64,000 bases of DNA from Photobacterium sp. GB-56 (GTDB lineage: Bacteria; Pseudomonadota; Gammaproteobacteria; Enterobacterales; Vibrionaceae), in NCBI RefSeq assembly GCF_003026105.1, contig NZ_PYNW01000004.1, positions 341,147 through 405,146 on the forward strand, written 5' to 3'. The notes under the pieces are model-generated. The model searched no databases, was not told the DNA's origin, and saw only the letters and a program-made list of their open reading frames with translations. Position numbers and translations under genes: made by a program. Position 1 is the first letter of the stretch. The number at the start of each line of letters is the position of its first letter. Shown in pieces: positions 9,447 through 17,951 of the stretch.

Positions 9447-9474
9447 AAAATGCCGCCTGAATAATCAGACGGCA
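9447..9474 (-). terminator. Intercistronic hairpin between GH20 and lactonase
   Basis: TGCCGCCTGA (9451-9460) and TCAGACGGCA (9465-9474) pair with one mismatch (a G-T wobble in the minus-strand RNA), followed on the minus strand by TTTTAATG. It may attenuate lactonase expression or act as a processing or stability hairpin. Confidence 0.55.
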
Positions 9475-9484
9475 ACGACTTCTT

Positions 9485-11875
9485 TTAATGATTTTCTAAA
9501 ATGTGAAGTAACTGCTTAGTTGGCGAGACGATAGCAACGATGGTTTCGTCAAATATGACGGCATTTTTATCAATAATTTGATGATAAGCCGCTACCTCTT
9601 GCTCTGATAACTGGCTTCCCTGTTTTATTTTATCAATCAGGTTCATACCGAGTTCTGCAACCGCTATAACAGCATCAGTCATCGGCAGAGTATTTACAGC
9701 AGCAATATTGTTAGCAAAAATTGGTTTTGCTTGCTGCGCGGCTAACTTAACGGTTAAGTAATGCATATTTAGCGTAGCAAGGGCTGACATATCCCCCTTA
9801 TTAATACGTGAAACCAGATCGTTCATCTCATACACTGCCAAACTTTCAACAGGCAATGCATCCGCAAAGCGATTTAAACGCTCATACTGGTTATATAAAT
9901 CGCCTTTCGTTGGTGTCGAATTCCACTTCTCCCAATGACGTGCATAATATTGGGCTGGCTCAACGTACTTGGCTAAGGTTTGTAACGGGCTTGAATCAGT
10001 ACCATTAGCAAGACGTTTTAGCATCATGTTTGCATCTGCATGATGGCGTAACCCAACAGATATCTCTGACCACGTATCGATTGCTTTCATCCGCTTATAC
10101 ATGCTGCGCTCATCAGTTAACGCTTGGCTTGACCACAAACGCTCTGCAATTGCGTAACTTCGCGGCCATAAACGGTGCTCAATCGTCATAGAATCAAGGT
10201 TTTCGCCCCATATTGTGGTTTCACCACCTAAAATCAATGCTTGTTCTTTTTCAGTTAATTCTGCTGGATAGCCCCCATTAGGTTCTGGGATCTGACTGCC
10301 TTTTATATCACTACTTGCAATAAGTTGCCCTGTTGCAGGCCAGCGCACATTACCGATTAACTGATAACTGCTGTCTGCAAGTTTGTCATTGGAAAAATCG
10401 TAATTAAATTCGGTGTATGACATGAAGTTATCGAAATAACCTCGGAATTTAACGCCTGGCACATACATAAGAATGTATACCTCTTCACGAGACTTACCGT
10501 TGTAGTCTGTAAACGCCCGATAACTGCCATCAGCAGCGGTAATAATAGTTAAGTTACCTTTACGTGGGCCATCTTTGCTTCTTGGCTTTACCCAATCATA
10601 AGTCTCGAATACCTCGCCTTGACGAAGTTTGTCATCCACCGTGCTCCCTTTAGGCATAGGATCGTTTCGATAGTGATAGCTTGTCGGTTGTGGCTGATCA
10701 AGGTAATACCCCGTAGAAAGAATACCTTGATACCCTTCTTTTGCGGCACGGCCTATGCTGTCATGACCTTGCCAGCTTTGGATCACTATCGATTTGGGTA
10801 ACTCTTTATGCCAAATTTCATCCCACCCGATCATTTTCTTACCGCGCTCTACCAGCATCTGCTCTACTTTAGTATTAAGATAAGACTGTAAACCGCGTTC
10901 ACCATCAATATGATGCTCTTTAATAAACTGCTGAATTTTCGGGTTGTCACGCCATTGTTTATAGTTAGGCTCATCCCCGCCTATGTGGAAATACTCATCA
11001 GGAAATAAGGCAACAACTTCATCAAACACACTCGCTAGCATTGCATAAAGTTCTGGATTAGTAGGATCCATTAAAGGTTCAAATACTCCCCATCCACGTT
11101 GCTGAGGGTATTGTTGCTTTCCTATGCCAGACATTAATTCAGGGTAAGCATGAGCCACCGCAGATGCATGACCTGGTAATGATATTTCTGGAATAACACG
11201 AATACCTAAATTACGCGCATAATCGACAACCTGACGAATCTGAGCTTTGCTATAGAAATCACCATCGGTCGTGTCACGCCAAAGTTTTTGGTATTTATCG
11301 AGTTGAATACGTATGCCTTGATCGTCCCATAGATGCCAGTGAAAAACATTGAGTTTGGCTGATGCCATTGCATCTAATTGACGAAGGATCACATCAAGCT
11401 CAATGAAATGTCTTGAAGTATCATAAGATACCCCACGCCAAGGAAAGCGTGGCCTATCTTGAATAGAAACAGCAGGAAAAAAATAACCAGTAGCATCCAT
11501 AGAAACTATTTGAAGCAGAGTTTCTAAGCCACGAAATACACCATAATGCTGCGCTGCATTAATCACAATTTTACCGTTGCCAACATCAAGCGTGTAAGAC
11601 TCGTCACTATCTATATTCTGAACATCTGATTTGGGGCGATGATGAATATTAATCACTAACGTCGCGTCTTGTTCAGATTGTGCTTGCCAGTTCAACATGG
11701 GCAACCCTGTCTGACGATAAAGTCGCTCAATGATTCTTTTGGCGTAAAATTGTACACGAGGCGAATCGTAACCTTTGATATAAATAGCAAAGGATTTATC
11801 CAACGTGACTATGCCTTGTTTACGCTCCACTCTCTGTGGATAAGGCATTAAATTTAAATCGCTATTTGGCGTCAT
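9485..11875 (-). CDS. Cytoplasmic GH20 beta-N-acetylhexosaminidase
   Basis: About 796 residues. It has an N-terminal GH20b-like domain (10-140), a TIM-barrel catalytic domain (about 143-600) with FHWHLWDDQG at 178-187 and the catalytic pair D301-E302 in FHIGGDEPNYKQW, and a helical C-terminal extension of about 180 residues. There is no signal peptide under either the ATG (chosen) or the upstream TTG start, so it should act on imported oligosaccharides. It removes terminal GlcNAc from chitin-type or similar oligomers. Gene order kinase-GH20-lactonase with short gaps suggests co-transcription. In the context of the neighbours the likely substrate is a chito-oligosaccharide with an oxidised reducing end. 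Confidence 0.9.
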   Translation of the reverse strand: MTPNSDLNLMPYPQRVERKQGIVTLDKSFAIYIKGYDSPRVQFYAKRIIERLYRQTGLPMLNWQAQSEQDATLVINIHHRPKSDVQNIDSDESYTLDVGNGKIVINAAQHYGVFRGLETLLQIVSMDATGYFFPAVSIQDRPRFPWRGVSYDTSRHFIELDVILRQLDAMASAKLNVFHWHLWDDQGIRIQLDKYQKLWRDTTDGDFYSKAQIRQVVDYARNLGIRVIPEISLPGHASAVAHAYPELMSGIGKQQYPQQRGWGVFEPLMDPTNPELYAMLASVFDEVVALFPDEYFHIGGDEPNYKQWRDNPKIQQFIKEHHIDGERGLQSYLNTKVEQMLVERGKKMIGWDEIWHKELPKSIVIQSWQGHDSIGRAAKEGYQGILSTGYYLDQPQPTSYHYRNDPMPKGSTVDDKLRQGEVFETYDWVKPRSKDGPRKGNLTIITAADGSYRAFTDYNGKSREEVYILMYVPGVKFRGYFDNFMSYTEFNYDFSNDKLADSSYQLIGNVRWPATGQLIASSDIKGSQIPEPNGGYPAELTEKEQALILGGETTIWGENLDSMTIEHRLWPRSYAIAERLWSSQALTDERSMYKRMKAIDTWSEISVGLRHHADANMMLKRLANGTDSSPLQTLAKYVEPAQYYARHWEKWNSTPTKGDLYNQYERLNRFADALPVESLAVYEMNDLVSRINKGDMSALATLNMHYLTVKLAAQQAKPIFANNIAAVNTLPMTDAVIAVAELGMNLIDKIKQGSQLSEQEVAAYHQIIDKNAVIFDETIVAIVSPTKQLLHILENH

Positions 11876-11933
11876 TGCTATGCAACCATTAGAAACGTGG
11901 AACAAGGAAAGACATTTTTATGATCTCAGGTAA

Positions 11934-12878
11934 TTATAAAATTAAATGTCGCATTATATCGTTGGGGATAATGGCGCCTGAATGTTGGATCACAATTGCC
12001 GCTAAAGCATGTCCTAACGTTGCTGAGTCTTGATGGCTTTTCCCTGTAACTCGCCCAGCTAAATAGCCCGCAGCAAAAGAGTCACCTGCCGCACAAGTAT
12101 CAATCACATTGCTCACCTGCTCTGTCGCAACATCAGCACGCTGAACAAGCTGATCTTGGCGCCAAATAAGCTGGCAAGGTTCACTCCCTCGTTTTATCAC
12201 TATTTCATGACAGCCCATGCGTAAACAACGAGCAGCAACGCTTTCATCATCTCCCCACACCAATACATCATCGTCTTGTGTGATTAACGCGATATCAACC
12301 AGCGGTAAGATTTGGCTATACCAATGTTGCGCTTCTTCGCTCGACCATAATTGAGGGCGATAGTTATTATCAAAGATGATCTTTCCACCTGTTTGCGAAA
12401 AAGCTTCAAGCCGGTTTTTAAGTCGTAAGCGGCTTGCTTGGTCTAAAATGGCAAGACTAATACCGCTCAGGTAAAAGTAATCGTATTGCTTATCTTGTAA
12501 TGCAATTTCTAATTTATTCAGTGATGAGGTTGAGAAATAGCGTTTTGCTGCCGAGTTATCTCGCCAATAGAGAAAACTCCGCTCACCCGTTTTATCCGTT
12601 TGTACCATGTATAAACCGGGTAATTGCTGAGCGAAGATTTCAACTAAATTGGTGTGGATTCCTTCTAGATGCCATGTTTCCAGCAGCTCTTGAGATAATG
12701 TGTCGACACCTAATCCTGTCGCATAAGAAACATGTACTGAGTGCTGGCAAGTTAATCGTGAAAGATAAAGCGCAGTATTTAATGTATCGCCACCAAAGCT
12801 TTTACGAATAGGATCGCCGCTTAGTTCGATCATACACTCACCAAAAAATGCAATCTTGGTTTCAGCGGAGTTAAGCAT
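11934..12878 (-). CDS. kdgK: 2-keto-3-deoxygluconate kinase (PfkB family)
   Basis: A 314-residue ribokinase/PfkB sugar kinase. The N-terminal FFGECMIELSGDPIRKSFGGDTLNTALYLSRL region is the KdgK signature. The C-terminal anion-hole motif is CAAGDSFAAGYLAGR, with the catalytic aspartate near residue 254. It phosphorylates KDG to KDPG, which an aldolase (not in this window) would split to pyruvate and glyceraldehyde-3-phosphate. Start: the ATG at 12878, one codon inside a possible TTG. It lies upstream of GH20 and downstream of a strong terminator that separates it from ridA. The minus operon can also be read as a sugar-acid pathway. Confidence 0.88.
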   Translation of the reverse strand: MLNSAETKIAFFGECMIELSGDPIRKSFGGDTLNTALYLSRLTCQHSVHVSYATGLGVDTLSQELLETWHLEGIHTNLVEIFAQQLPGLYMVQTDKTGERSFLYWRDNSAAKRYFSTSSLNKLEIALQDKQYDYFYLSGISLAILDQASRLRLKNRLEAFSQTGGKIIFDNNYRPQLWSSEEAQHWYSQILPLVDIALITQDDDVLVWGDDESVAARCLRMGCHEIVIKRGSEPCQLIWRQDQLVQRADVATEQVSNVIDTCAAGDSFAAGYLAGRVTGKSHQDSATLGHALAAIVIQHSGAIIPNDIMRHLIL

Positions 12879-12910
12879 CAATTGAAAACTCGATATGTAA
12901 TGATATAAAT

Positions 12911-12956
12911 AAAAAAAGAGCGCCTAAATAATCGAAGAGATGGCATTTAGGCACTC
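12911..12956 (-). terminator. Terminator between ridA and the KDG kinase gene
   Basis: On the minus strand GAGTGCCTAAAT pairs with ATTTAGGCGCTC, then a run of seven T. It splits the minus-strand cluster into a deacylase-ridA unit and a kinase-GH20-lactonase unit, unless read through. Confidence 0.85.
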
Positions 12957-12978
12957 CAAATAAAGCTTAAATCTAGGG

Positions 12979-13371
12979 TTAGCGGCGGTCTTCTCGGTAA
13001 CAAGTCACATCGACTTCGACTTTTACATCAACAACCAAATCACACACCATGCAAATACGTGCTGGTGGATGTTCACCAAAAAATTCACGAAACACTTTAT
13101 TGAATGATTGGAAATAACGAGCATCAGTAAGCACGACTTTTACATGCATTACATCGGCAAGGGTATAGCCTGCTTCGTCCATGATATCGATACAGTTTTG
13201 GATCGCTAAACGAGACTGGTCAACGATTCCTCCTTCTACTACCTCACCATCAATCATCGGTGTTTGACCAGAGACATAAAGAAACCCTCCAGCCTCAGTT
13301 GCGCGAGCAAATGGCAAGTGTTGACCTCCTGTACCTACCCCACCTTCTACACCATAACGTTTGATTGACAT
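12979..13371 (-). CDS. RidA family enamine/imine deaminase
   Basis: About 130 residues of the YjgF/YER057c/UK114 family. The FLYVSGQTPMIDGEVV and PPARICMVCDLVVDVKVEVDVTCY strands are typical, and R in PARI plus the terminal E match the residues that bind the imine carboxylate. RidA proteins hydrolyse the enamine/imine intermediates released by PLP ammonia-lyases. That fits the DSD1-like lyase across the promoter. GGAGAG four bases before the inner ATG sets the start at MSIKRYG. It is probably co-transcribed with the deacylase (43-bp gap). Confidence 0.88.
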   Translation of the reverse strand: MSIKRYGVEGGVGTGGQHLPFARATEAGGFLYVSGQTPMIDGEVVEGGIVDQSRLAIQNCIDIMDEAGYTLADVMHVKVVLTDARYFQSFNKVFREFFGEHPPARICMVCDLVVDVKVEVDVTCYREDRR

Positions 13372-13414
13372 ACGACTCTCCACCGATAACTAGTTATTCT
13401 TTAAATATGTTTTT

Positions 13415-14866
13415 TTAATTATTTTCTTGGGTGCTACTTCTAAATAAAAATACGCCTTTCCTTTTGCCACTGACGTTGCCATTTGAATAGGTTAATTGTC
13501 CATTTACAAAGACGCTTTCTATACCCTTAGCAATAGATATTGGGTTTTGAAATGTGGCTGTATCTTTTATGGTATCAGGATCAAATAAAACTAAATCGGC
13601 AAACGCCCCTATTTTTATTTCACCACGATCTTTTAATTGATATCGATTCGCCGACATTCCCGTCATTTTATGAACCGCTTCTTCTAATGAAAATAACTGT
13701 TCTTCACGACAGTATTGACCTAACACTCGCGGGAACGTTCCCCATAAACGAGGGTGTGGCTTCGGATCATTCGGTAAGCCATCAGACCCCACCATGGTCA
13801 ATTTATATTTTAAAACTCGTTTTACATCGTCTTCATCCATACAGTGATAAACAGCCCCTGCCGGTTGTAATGCTCTTGCTGCTTCTAATAATGAAAGATT
13901 CAGCTCTTCAGCTATCACCTTTAGGGTTTTACCTGCGAGTTCTGGTTTGGGTTCTGACCAAGTAATAAAAATATCAAAATCATCCGTAACTTGATTTAAA
14001 TCTAGCGTTGATGAACTGGCTGAATATGGATAACAATCACAAGCAATATCTTGATATTCTGAGACTTTATCCATCAAGGATAACACTTCTACCGTGCGCC
14101 CCCAGTTACCAGCTCCTGCACATTTTAAGTGAGATATAACCACAGGTACTTGCGCATGCTTTCCTGTTTCAAAGGCTTCTTCCATCGCACTGATGATCGC
14201 TTCAAACTCTGTACGCATATGGGTTGTATATATACCACCATATTGACTTAGCACTGTCGCCAACCTCATGACTTCATCTGCGGTGGCAGCTTTTGCACTT
14301 TGGTAAGCTAAACCGGAGCTTAATCCCAATGCACCTTGCTTCATCGCTTGAGCTAAGCTCTCGCGCATAGATTCAATTTCTTCATTTGTGGCAGTACGTT
14401 GCAAATCATCTATTACGTTATTGCGTAATGTGGTATGCCCCACCAAGGCTGCAACATTCACTGCTGGCTCCGCAGCTTGCACCGCCTTTACATAATCGCC
14501 AAAGGTTGAATATTGAAAATCGTCTTTTTTTCCCAATAAGTTCATTGGCTCCGGTGGCTCTCCTTTCAAAATCGTGGGGCTTGCACTAATGCCACAATTG
14601 CCCACTATCACGGTTGTGACACCTTGGCTAATTTTAGAAAGACACTCAGGAGCACGGATCACATTGGTATCATCATGGGTATGTACATCAATAAAACCCG
14701 GTGACAACACCAATCCTTCAGCGTGAATAATTTGCTTAGCGTCATAACCATCTAATTGACCAATCGCTTGAATACGATCCTGACAAATAGCGACATCCGC
14801 AATGAACGATGCCGCGCCAGTACCGTCAACAATGACTGCTTTTTTAATGATGGTATCGCACAGCAT
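13415..14866 (-). CDS. N-acyl-D-amino-acid deacylase family amidohydrolase
   Basis: About 483 residues of the D-aminoacylase branch of the amidohydrolase superfamily. It has an N-terminal beta-domain, the metal motif PGFIDVHTHDD, the VGNCGISASP loop, ISHLKCAG, and GSDGLPNDPKPHPRLWGTFPR near the C-terminus. Known members remove acyl groups from N-acyl-D-amino acids. A related marine enzyme deacetylates N-acetyl-glucosaminate, which has D-amino acid stereochemistry at C2. The start at ATG 14866 matches the usual M-x-DTIIxxA opening; a GTG three codons upstream is possible. It is the first gene of the minus-strand unit. Confidence 0.87.
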   Translation of the reverse strand: MLCDTIIKKAVIVDGTGAASFIADVAICQDRIQAIGQLDGYDAKQIIHAEGLVLSPGFIDVHTHDDTNVIRAPECLSKISQGVTTVIVGNCGISASPTILKGEPPEPMNLLGKKDDFQYSTFGDYVKAVQAAEPAVNVAALVGHTTLRNNVIDDLQRTATNEEIESMRESLAQAMKQGALGLSSGLAYQSAKAATADEVMRLATVLSQYGGIYTTHMRTEFEAIISAMEEAFETGKHAQVPVVISHLKCAGAGNWGRTVEVLSLMDKVSEYQDIACDCYPYSASSSTLDLNQVTDDFDIFITWSEPKPELAGKTLKVIAEELNLSLLEAARALQPAGAVYHCMDEDDVKRVLKYKLTMVGSDGLPNDPKPHPRLWGTFPRVLGQYCREEQLFSLEEAVHKMTGMSANRYQLKDRGEIKIGAFADLVLFDPDTIKDTATFQNPISIAKGIESVFVNGQLTYSNGNVSGKRKGVFLFRSSTQENN

Positions 14867-15043
14867 ATTGAGCACGCTCTAAATTTATAAGATGTAGACA
14901 TAGTAAAGAAACGCGGATTTTAATCAGTGATAAAACACACAAAAAGGTAACAATTGTTTGATAGTTTCTAACACGTAACTTACCCTTTTATACATTTATA
15001 AAATAAGTATCAACAACTTAACTTATGTTAGAAAAGGTGATGC
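14867..15043. promoter_or_regulatory. Divergent promoter region of the catabolic cluster
   Basis: 177 bp between the deacylase and the PLP-enzyme genes. It contains a perfect palindrome AACAATTGTT at 14949-14958 and a GTTAGAAA / TTTCTAAC pair (about 15027-15034 and 14965-14972). These are candidate operators for the RpiR/MurR regulator encoded at 16344. No site has been proven. Confidence 0.4.
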
Positions 15044-16315
15044 ATGGATAAAAATCTCTTTGAATACGATAAAAACTATCATGATAACTGTTTTACTACG
15101 CCAAGTTTTGGTGATAAATCGCAACCAATTACGACTGAGTCAAATCGGAATTACAGCCTTATTGATGAAGAAATCGCCTTACCTGCAGCAGTAATTAAAG
15201 CCTCTTTACTGGATAATAACCTTCAGTGGATGCAACAATTTGCGAATCACCATAACGTGAAATTGGCACCTCATGGTAAAACGACCATGACCCCAGCCTT
15301 TTTCCGCCAACAACTTGAACACGGCGCGTGGGGCATCACTATTGCAAGTCCTGCTCAAGCCCAAATAGCCGTACTCAGTGGGGCACAAAATATCATTATG
15401 GCGAATCAATTAGTGGGTCGCGCAAACATGATGATCATTTCACAATTAATCAAAGATTATGATGTAGACTTTTATTGTTGCGTCGACTCAAGACGCAATG
15501 TTGAAGCCTTGGAAGACTTCTTTGCCAGCCATGATCAAAAACTGAATATATTAATTGAAATGGGTGTTGATGGCGGTCGTTGTGGTTGTCGTACAGCGCA
15601 AGAAGTCATGGCGTTAGCTCAACTTATTCACCAAAGCCCCCACTTAAACTTAAAAGGTATTGAAGTCTACGAAGGGGTTATTCATGGCGATGATGCAGAA
15701 CAACGAGTCAGAGACTTTCTCAATCGTACTATTGCAATCACCATCCAATTACAGCAAGAACACCTCATTCAAGGAATGCCATTAGTCACAGGTGCGGGCT
15801 CTGCTTGGTATGACATTGTTGCTGAATGTTTTAATAAGCAGCAAGAGTTAGAGGCTGTTATTCGTCCCGGTTGTTATGCCATCCATGACACGGGCATTTA
15901 TCTTGATGCGCAACATCAAGTCATGCAGCGTGCTGAAAAAAATCAGGGAATAGCATGTGATTTAGGTGGTGATTTAGCATCAGCACTGGAGCTTTGGGCG
16001 TATGTGGTCTCTCGACCAGAGCCGAATAAAGTGATTGTCGGCTTTGGCAAGCGTGATGCTGCTTTTGATGCAGGATTACCTATTCTTGAACGCGCTTATC
16101 GTAATGGTGAACCTGTTGTTTTTGATCAGGTAAAAACAACGGCTGTGATGGATCAACATGCTTTTCTCTCTGTTTCAAGTGATTGCGATCTACAAGTAGG
16201 TGATGTCCTCGTATTTTCAACTTCTCACCCTTGTCTAACCTTTGATAAATGGCGTGCTGTCGCAGTATCTGATGATAACGATCGCGTCACTCACTGGGTA
16301 AGAACATGGTTTTAA
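15044..16315 (+). CDS. DSD1-like PLP ammonia-lyase (D-glucosaminate dehydratase candidate)
   Basis: A 423-residue fold-type III PLP enzyme: an alanine-racemase-type N-terminal barrel with the PLP lysine at K79 (LAPHGKTTMTP) and a D-serine dehydratase-like C-terminal domain. The DSD1 zinc-ligand pair is present as H395 and C397 in SHPCLTFDKW. Relatives include D-serine dehydratase, D-threonine aldolase and D-glucosaminate dehydratase. Beside a KDG kinase, deacylase, RidA and GH20, conversion of D-glucosaminate to KDG plus ammonia is the best fit. By sequence alone a D-amino acid deaminase is equally allowed. AAGGTG precedes the ATG. The RpiR regulator follows after 28 bp. Confidence 0.82.
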   Translation: MDKNLFEYDKNYHDNCFTTPSFGDKSQPITTESNRNYSLIDEEIALPAAVIKASLLDNNLQWMQQFANHHNVKLAPHGKTTMTPAFFRQQLEHGAWGITIASPAQAQIAVLSGAQNIIMANQLVGRANMMIISQLIKDYDVDFYCCVDSRRNVEALEDFFASHDQKLNILIEMGVDGGRCGCRTAQEVMALAQLIHQSPHLNLKGIEVYEGVIHGDDAEQRVRDFLNRTIAITIQLQQEHLIQGMPLVTGAGSAWYDIVAECFNKQQELEAVIRPGCYAIHDTGIYLDAQHQVMQRAEKNQGIACDLGGDLASALELWAYVVSRPEPNKVIVGFGKRDAAFDAGLPILERAYRNGEPVVFDQVKTTAVMDQHAFLSVSSDCDLQVGDVLVFSTSHPCLTFDKWRAVAVSDDNDRVTHWVRTWF

Positions 16316-16343
16316 ACGCACTAATTAACAAGAGGAAAACAAT

Positions 16344-17207
16344 ATGAGTGTAGATGTCGATATTATTTCTCAAATAACAGAGCGTTATAATGCCCTTCGT
16401 GATGCCGAAAAGAAAGTCGCACAATGGATCATGGATGACATCCAAAGCGCAGCCAATGCCAGTATTACTGAATTAGCACAAGGCGCTGATGTTAGTGAAG
16501 CTTCTATTACTCGTTTTGCTAAAGCGATTGGATGTAAGAACGTGCGTGACATGAAAATTAAACTCGCGCAAAGCTTATCTGTCGGTCAGCGATTTATTCT
16601 AGAGCCACCGGATCAAAGTGGTTATCAAGGTATTTATGAATCAATCAAACAGTCGTTAGATGTAAACCGCAGTTTAATTGTCGAAAAAGATATTGATACC
16701 GCTGCTGATTGGTTACACAACGCTCGGCAGATCATCGCTATTGGAATGGGCGGCGGTTCAACAATTGCCGCACAAGAAATACAGCACCGTCTATTTAGAT
16801 TAGGCTACCCTGTTGTGGCTTACAACGATGGGCTGTTATCACGAATGATAGCCGCAACCGCCGAAAGTAATGATGTTTTAGTGATGATTTCATCTACCGG
16901 TTACACACCAATCGTGGTTGAAACCGCGCAGTTAGCCAAAGAGTACGGCTTAAAGATTATTGCTATAACCCCGAATAATACCCCACTCGCGGAAATAGCT
17001 AGTTTAGTGCTACCAATTAAACATCAAGAAACAGACTTTATCTATAAACCATCCGCATCACGCTACGCCATGCTAGCACTGGTTGATGTCATATCAATGG
17101 CGATTGCAGTTAAAAACAAACGACGTTCAAGAGACAAACTGCGACGATTAAAAATAGCCCTTGATGCTCATCGAGGTGGTTTAGAGAGACAGCCGCTTGG
17201 AGATTAA
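16344..17207 (+). CDS. MurR/RpiR family transcriptional regulator
   Basis: A 287-residue regulator with an N-terminal HTH_6 domain (residues about 1-77; ELAQGADVSEASITRFAKAIGC) and a C-terminal SIS sugar-isomerase-like domain (about 120-250; IAIGMGGGSTIAAQEIQHR) that senses phosphorylated sugars. It is co-transcribed with the DSD1-like gene and is the obvious local regulator of the divergent cluster. Its effector could be KDPG, which activates or derepresses through other RpiR proteins such as HexR. That ligand is inferred. The ribosome site is AAGAGGA. Confidence 0.88.
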   Translation: MSVDVDIISQITERYNALRDAEKKVAQWIMDDIQSAANASITELAQGADVSEASITRFAKAIGCKNVRDMKIKLAQSLSVGQRFILEPPDQSGYQGIYESIKQSLDVNRSLIVEKDIDTAADWLHNARQIIAIGMGGGSTIAAQEIQHRLFRLGYPVVAYNDGLLSRMIAATAESNDVLVMISSTGYTPIVVETAQLAKEYGLKIIAITPNNTPLAEIASLVLPIKHQETDFIYKPSASRYAMLALVDVISMAIAVKNKRRSRDKLRRLKIALDAHRGGLERQPLGD

Positions 17208-17250
17208 TAAGAGAAATATCTATGTGGCTGTTTAAAGGGAAAATACTGGG

Positions 17251-17793
17251 TTAACAATCTTTATCTTCAAGACCAACAACAGGTGGTTCACCATCGTAAT
17301 AATTTACAAAGTAAACGCCACACTGATCGTTATAACTAAAACCACGAGGAAATATTTTACCGACTTTAGGTGTGGTATTGCCTGCTGGTAATGCTGAGAT
17401 TTGACCACTAGGTATTGTACCTTGATTACCCAAACCACACCACTCAGCCTGGCATTGGGTATCTCTACCACTGGTATACATTACATCATTCAAGGTCAAT
17501 AAGTAACGCATGCTATGCATCCAATGCCCGGTTGGATAACCCATAACAATTTCAATATCAACATCACCTGCATCTATCACTGACTTGTTAGGATCATGCT
17601 CAACACCAAGAACTATGGCGCGCGTATGGACAAAATCACTTGCCGTTATCAGTGAAGATTTCACTCCTTTTAATAAAGCAATGCGAGCATCTCTACTGAT
17701 ATTTAAAAACTTAGGGGCGACGAAAACAGCAATAATTCCAACAATAACGATGATGATAACTAGTTCAATAAGACTAAACCCTCTAATTTTCAA
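17251..17793 (-). CDS. Orphan type IV prepilin-like protein
   Basis: A 180-residue protein with a class III signal: MKIRG|FSLIELVIIIVIVG, i.e. a short basic leader, G|F cleavage, E at mature position 5 and a hydrophobic helix with the PKFLNISRDAR continuation seen in MSHA-type pilins. The C-terminal domain has cysteines in CQAEWC, a CGVYF and a terminal DKDC, probably two disulfides. No other pilus genes surround it, so it needs the machinery from elsewhere. It could be a minor pilin, adhesin or pseudopilin. Confidence 0.8.
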   Translation of the reverse strand: MKIRGFSLIELVIIIVIVGIIAVFVAPKFLNISRDARIALLKGVKSSLITASDFVHTRAIVLGVEHDPNKSVIDAGDVDIEIVMGYPTGHWMHSMRYLLTLNDVMYTSGRDTQCQAEWCGLGNQGTIPSGQISALPAGNTTPKVGKIFPRGFSYNDQCGVYFVNYYDGEPPVVGLEDKDC

Positions 17794-17951
17794 TATCGTT
17801 ATCCTTTATGTACATCAGTTTTTTGTGTCGTATATTTCCATCCTATTGACTGAGCAATGAATAGCAAACAAAGTGTTGGAAAAACGTTAGCAATATCAAT
17901 AGATCATAAAAGCACAACATAAATTACATTGTGCTTTCGTATTCCTGTGTT

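Noticed and set aside
8365..17207. Cluster as a peptidoglycan / MurNAc recycling locus because of the RpiR/MurR regulator and D-aminoacylase
   Set aside because: No MurQ etherase, amidase or PTS is present, while KDG kinase, RidA and a sugar lactonase fit a sugar-acid pathway better. It remains an alternative for the deacylase and PLP enzyme.
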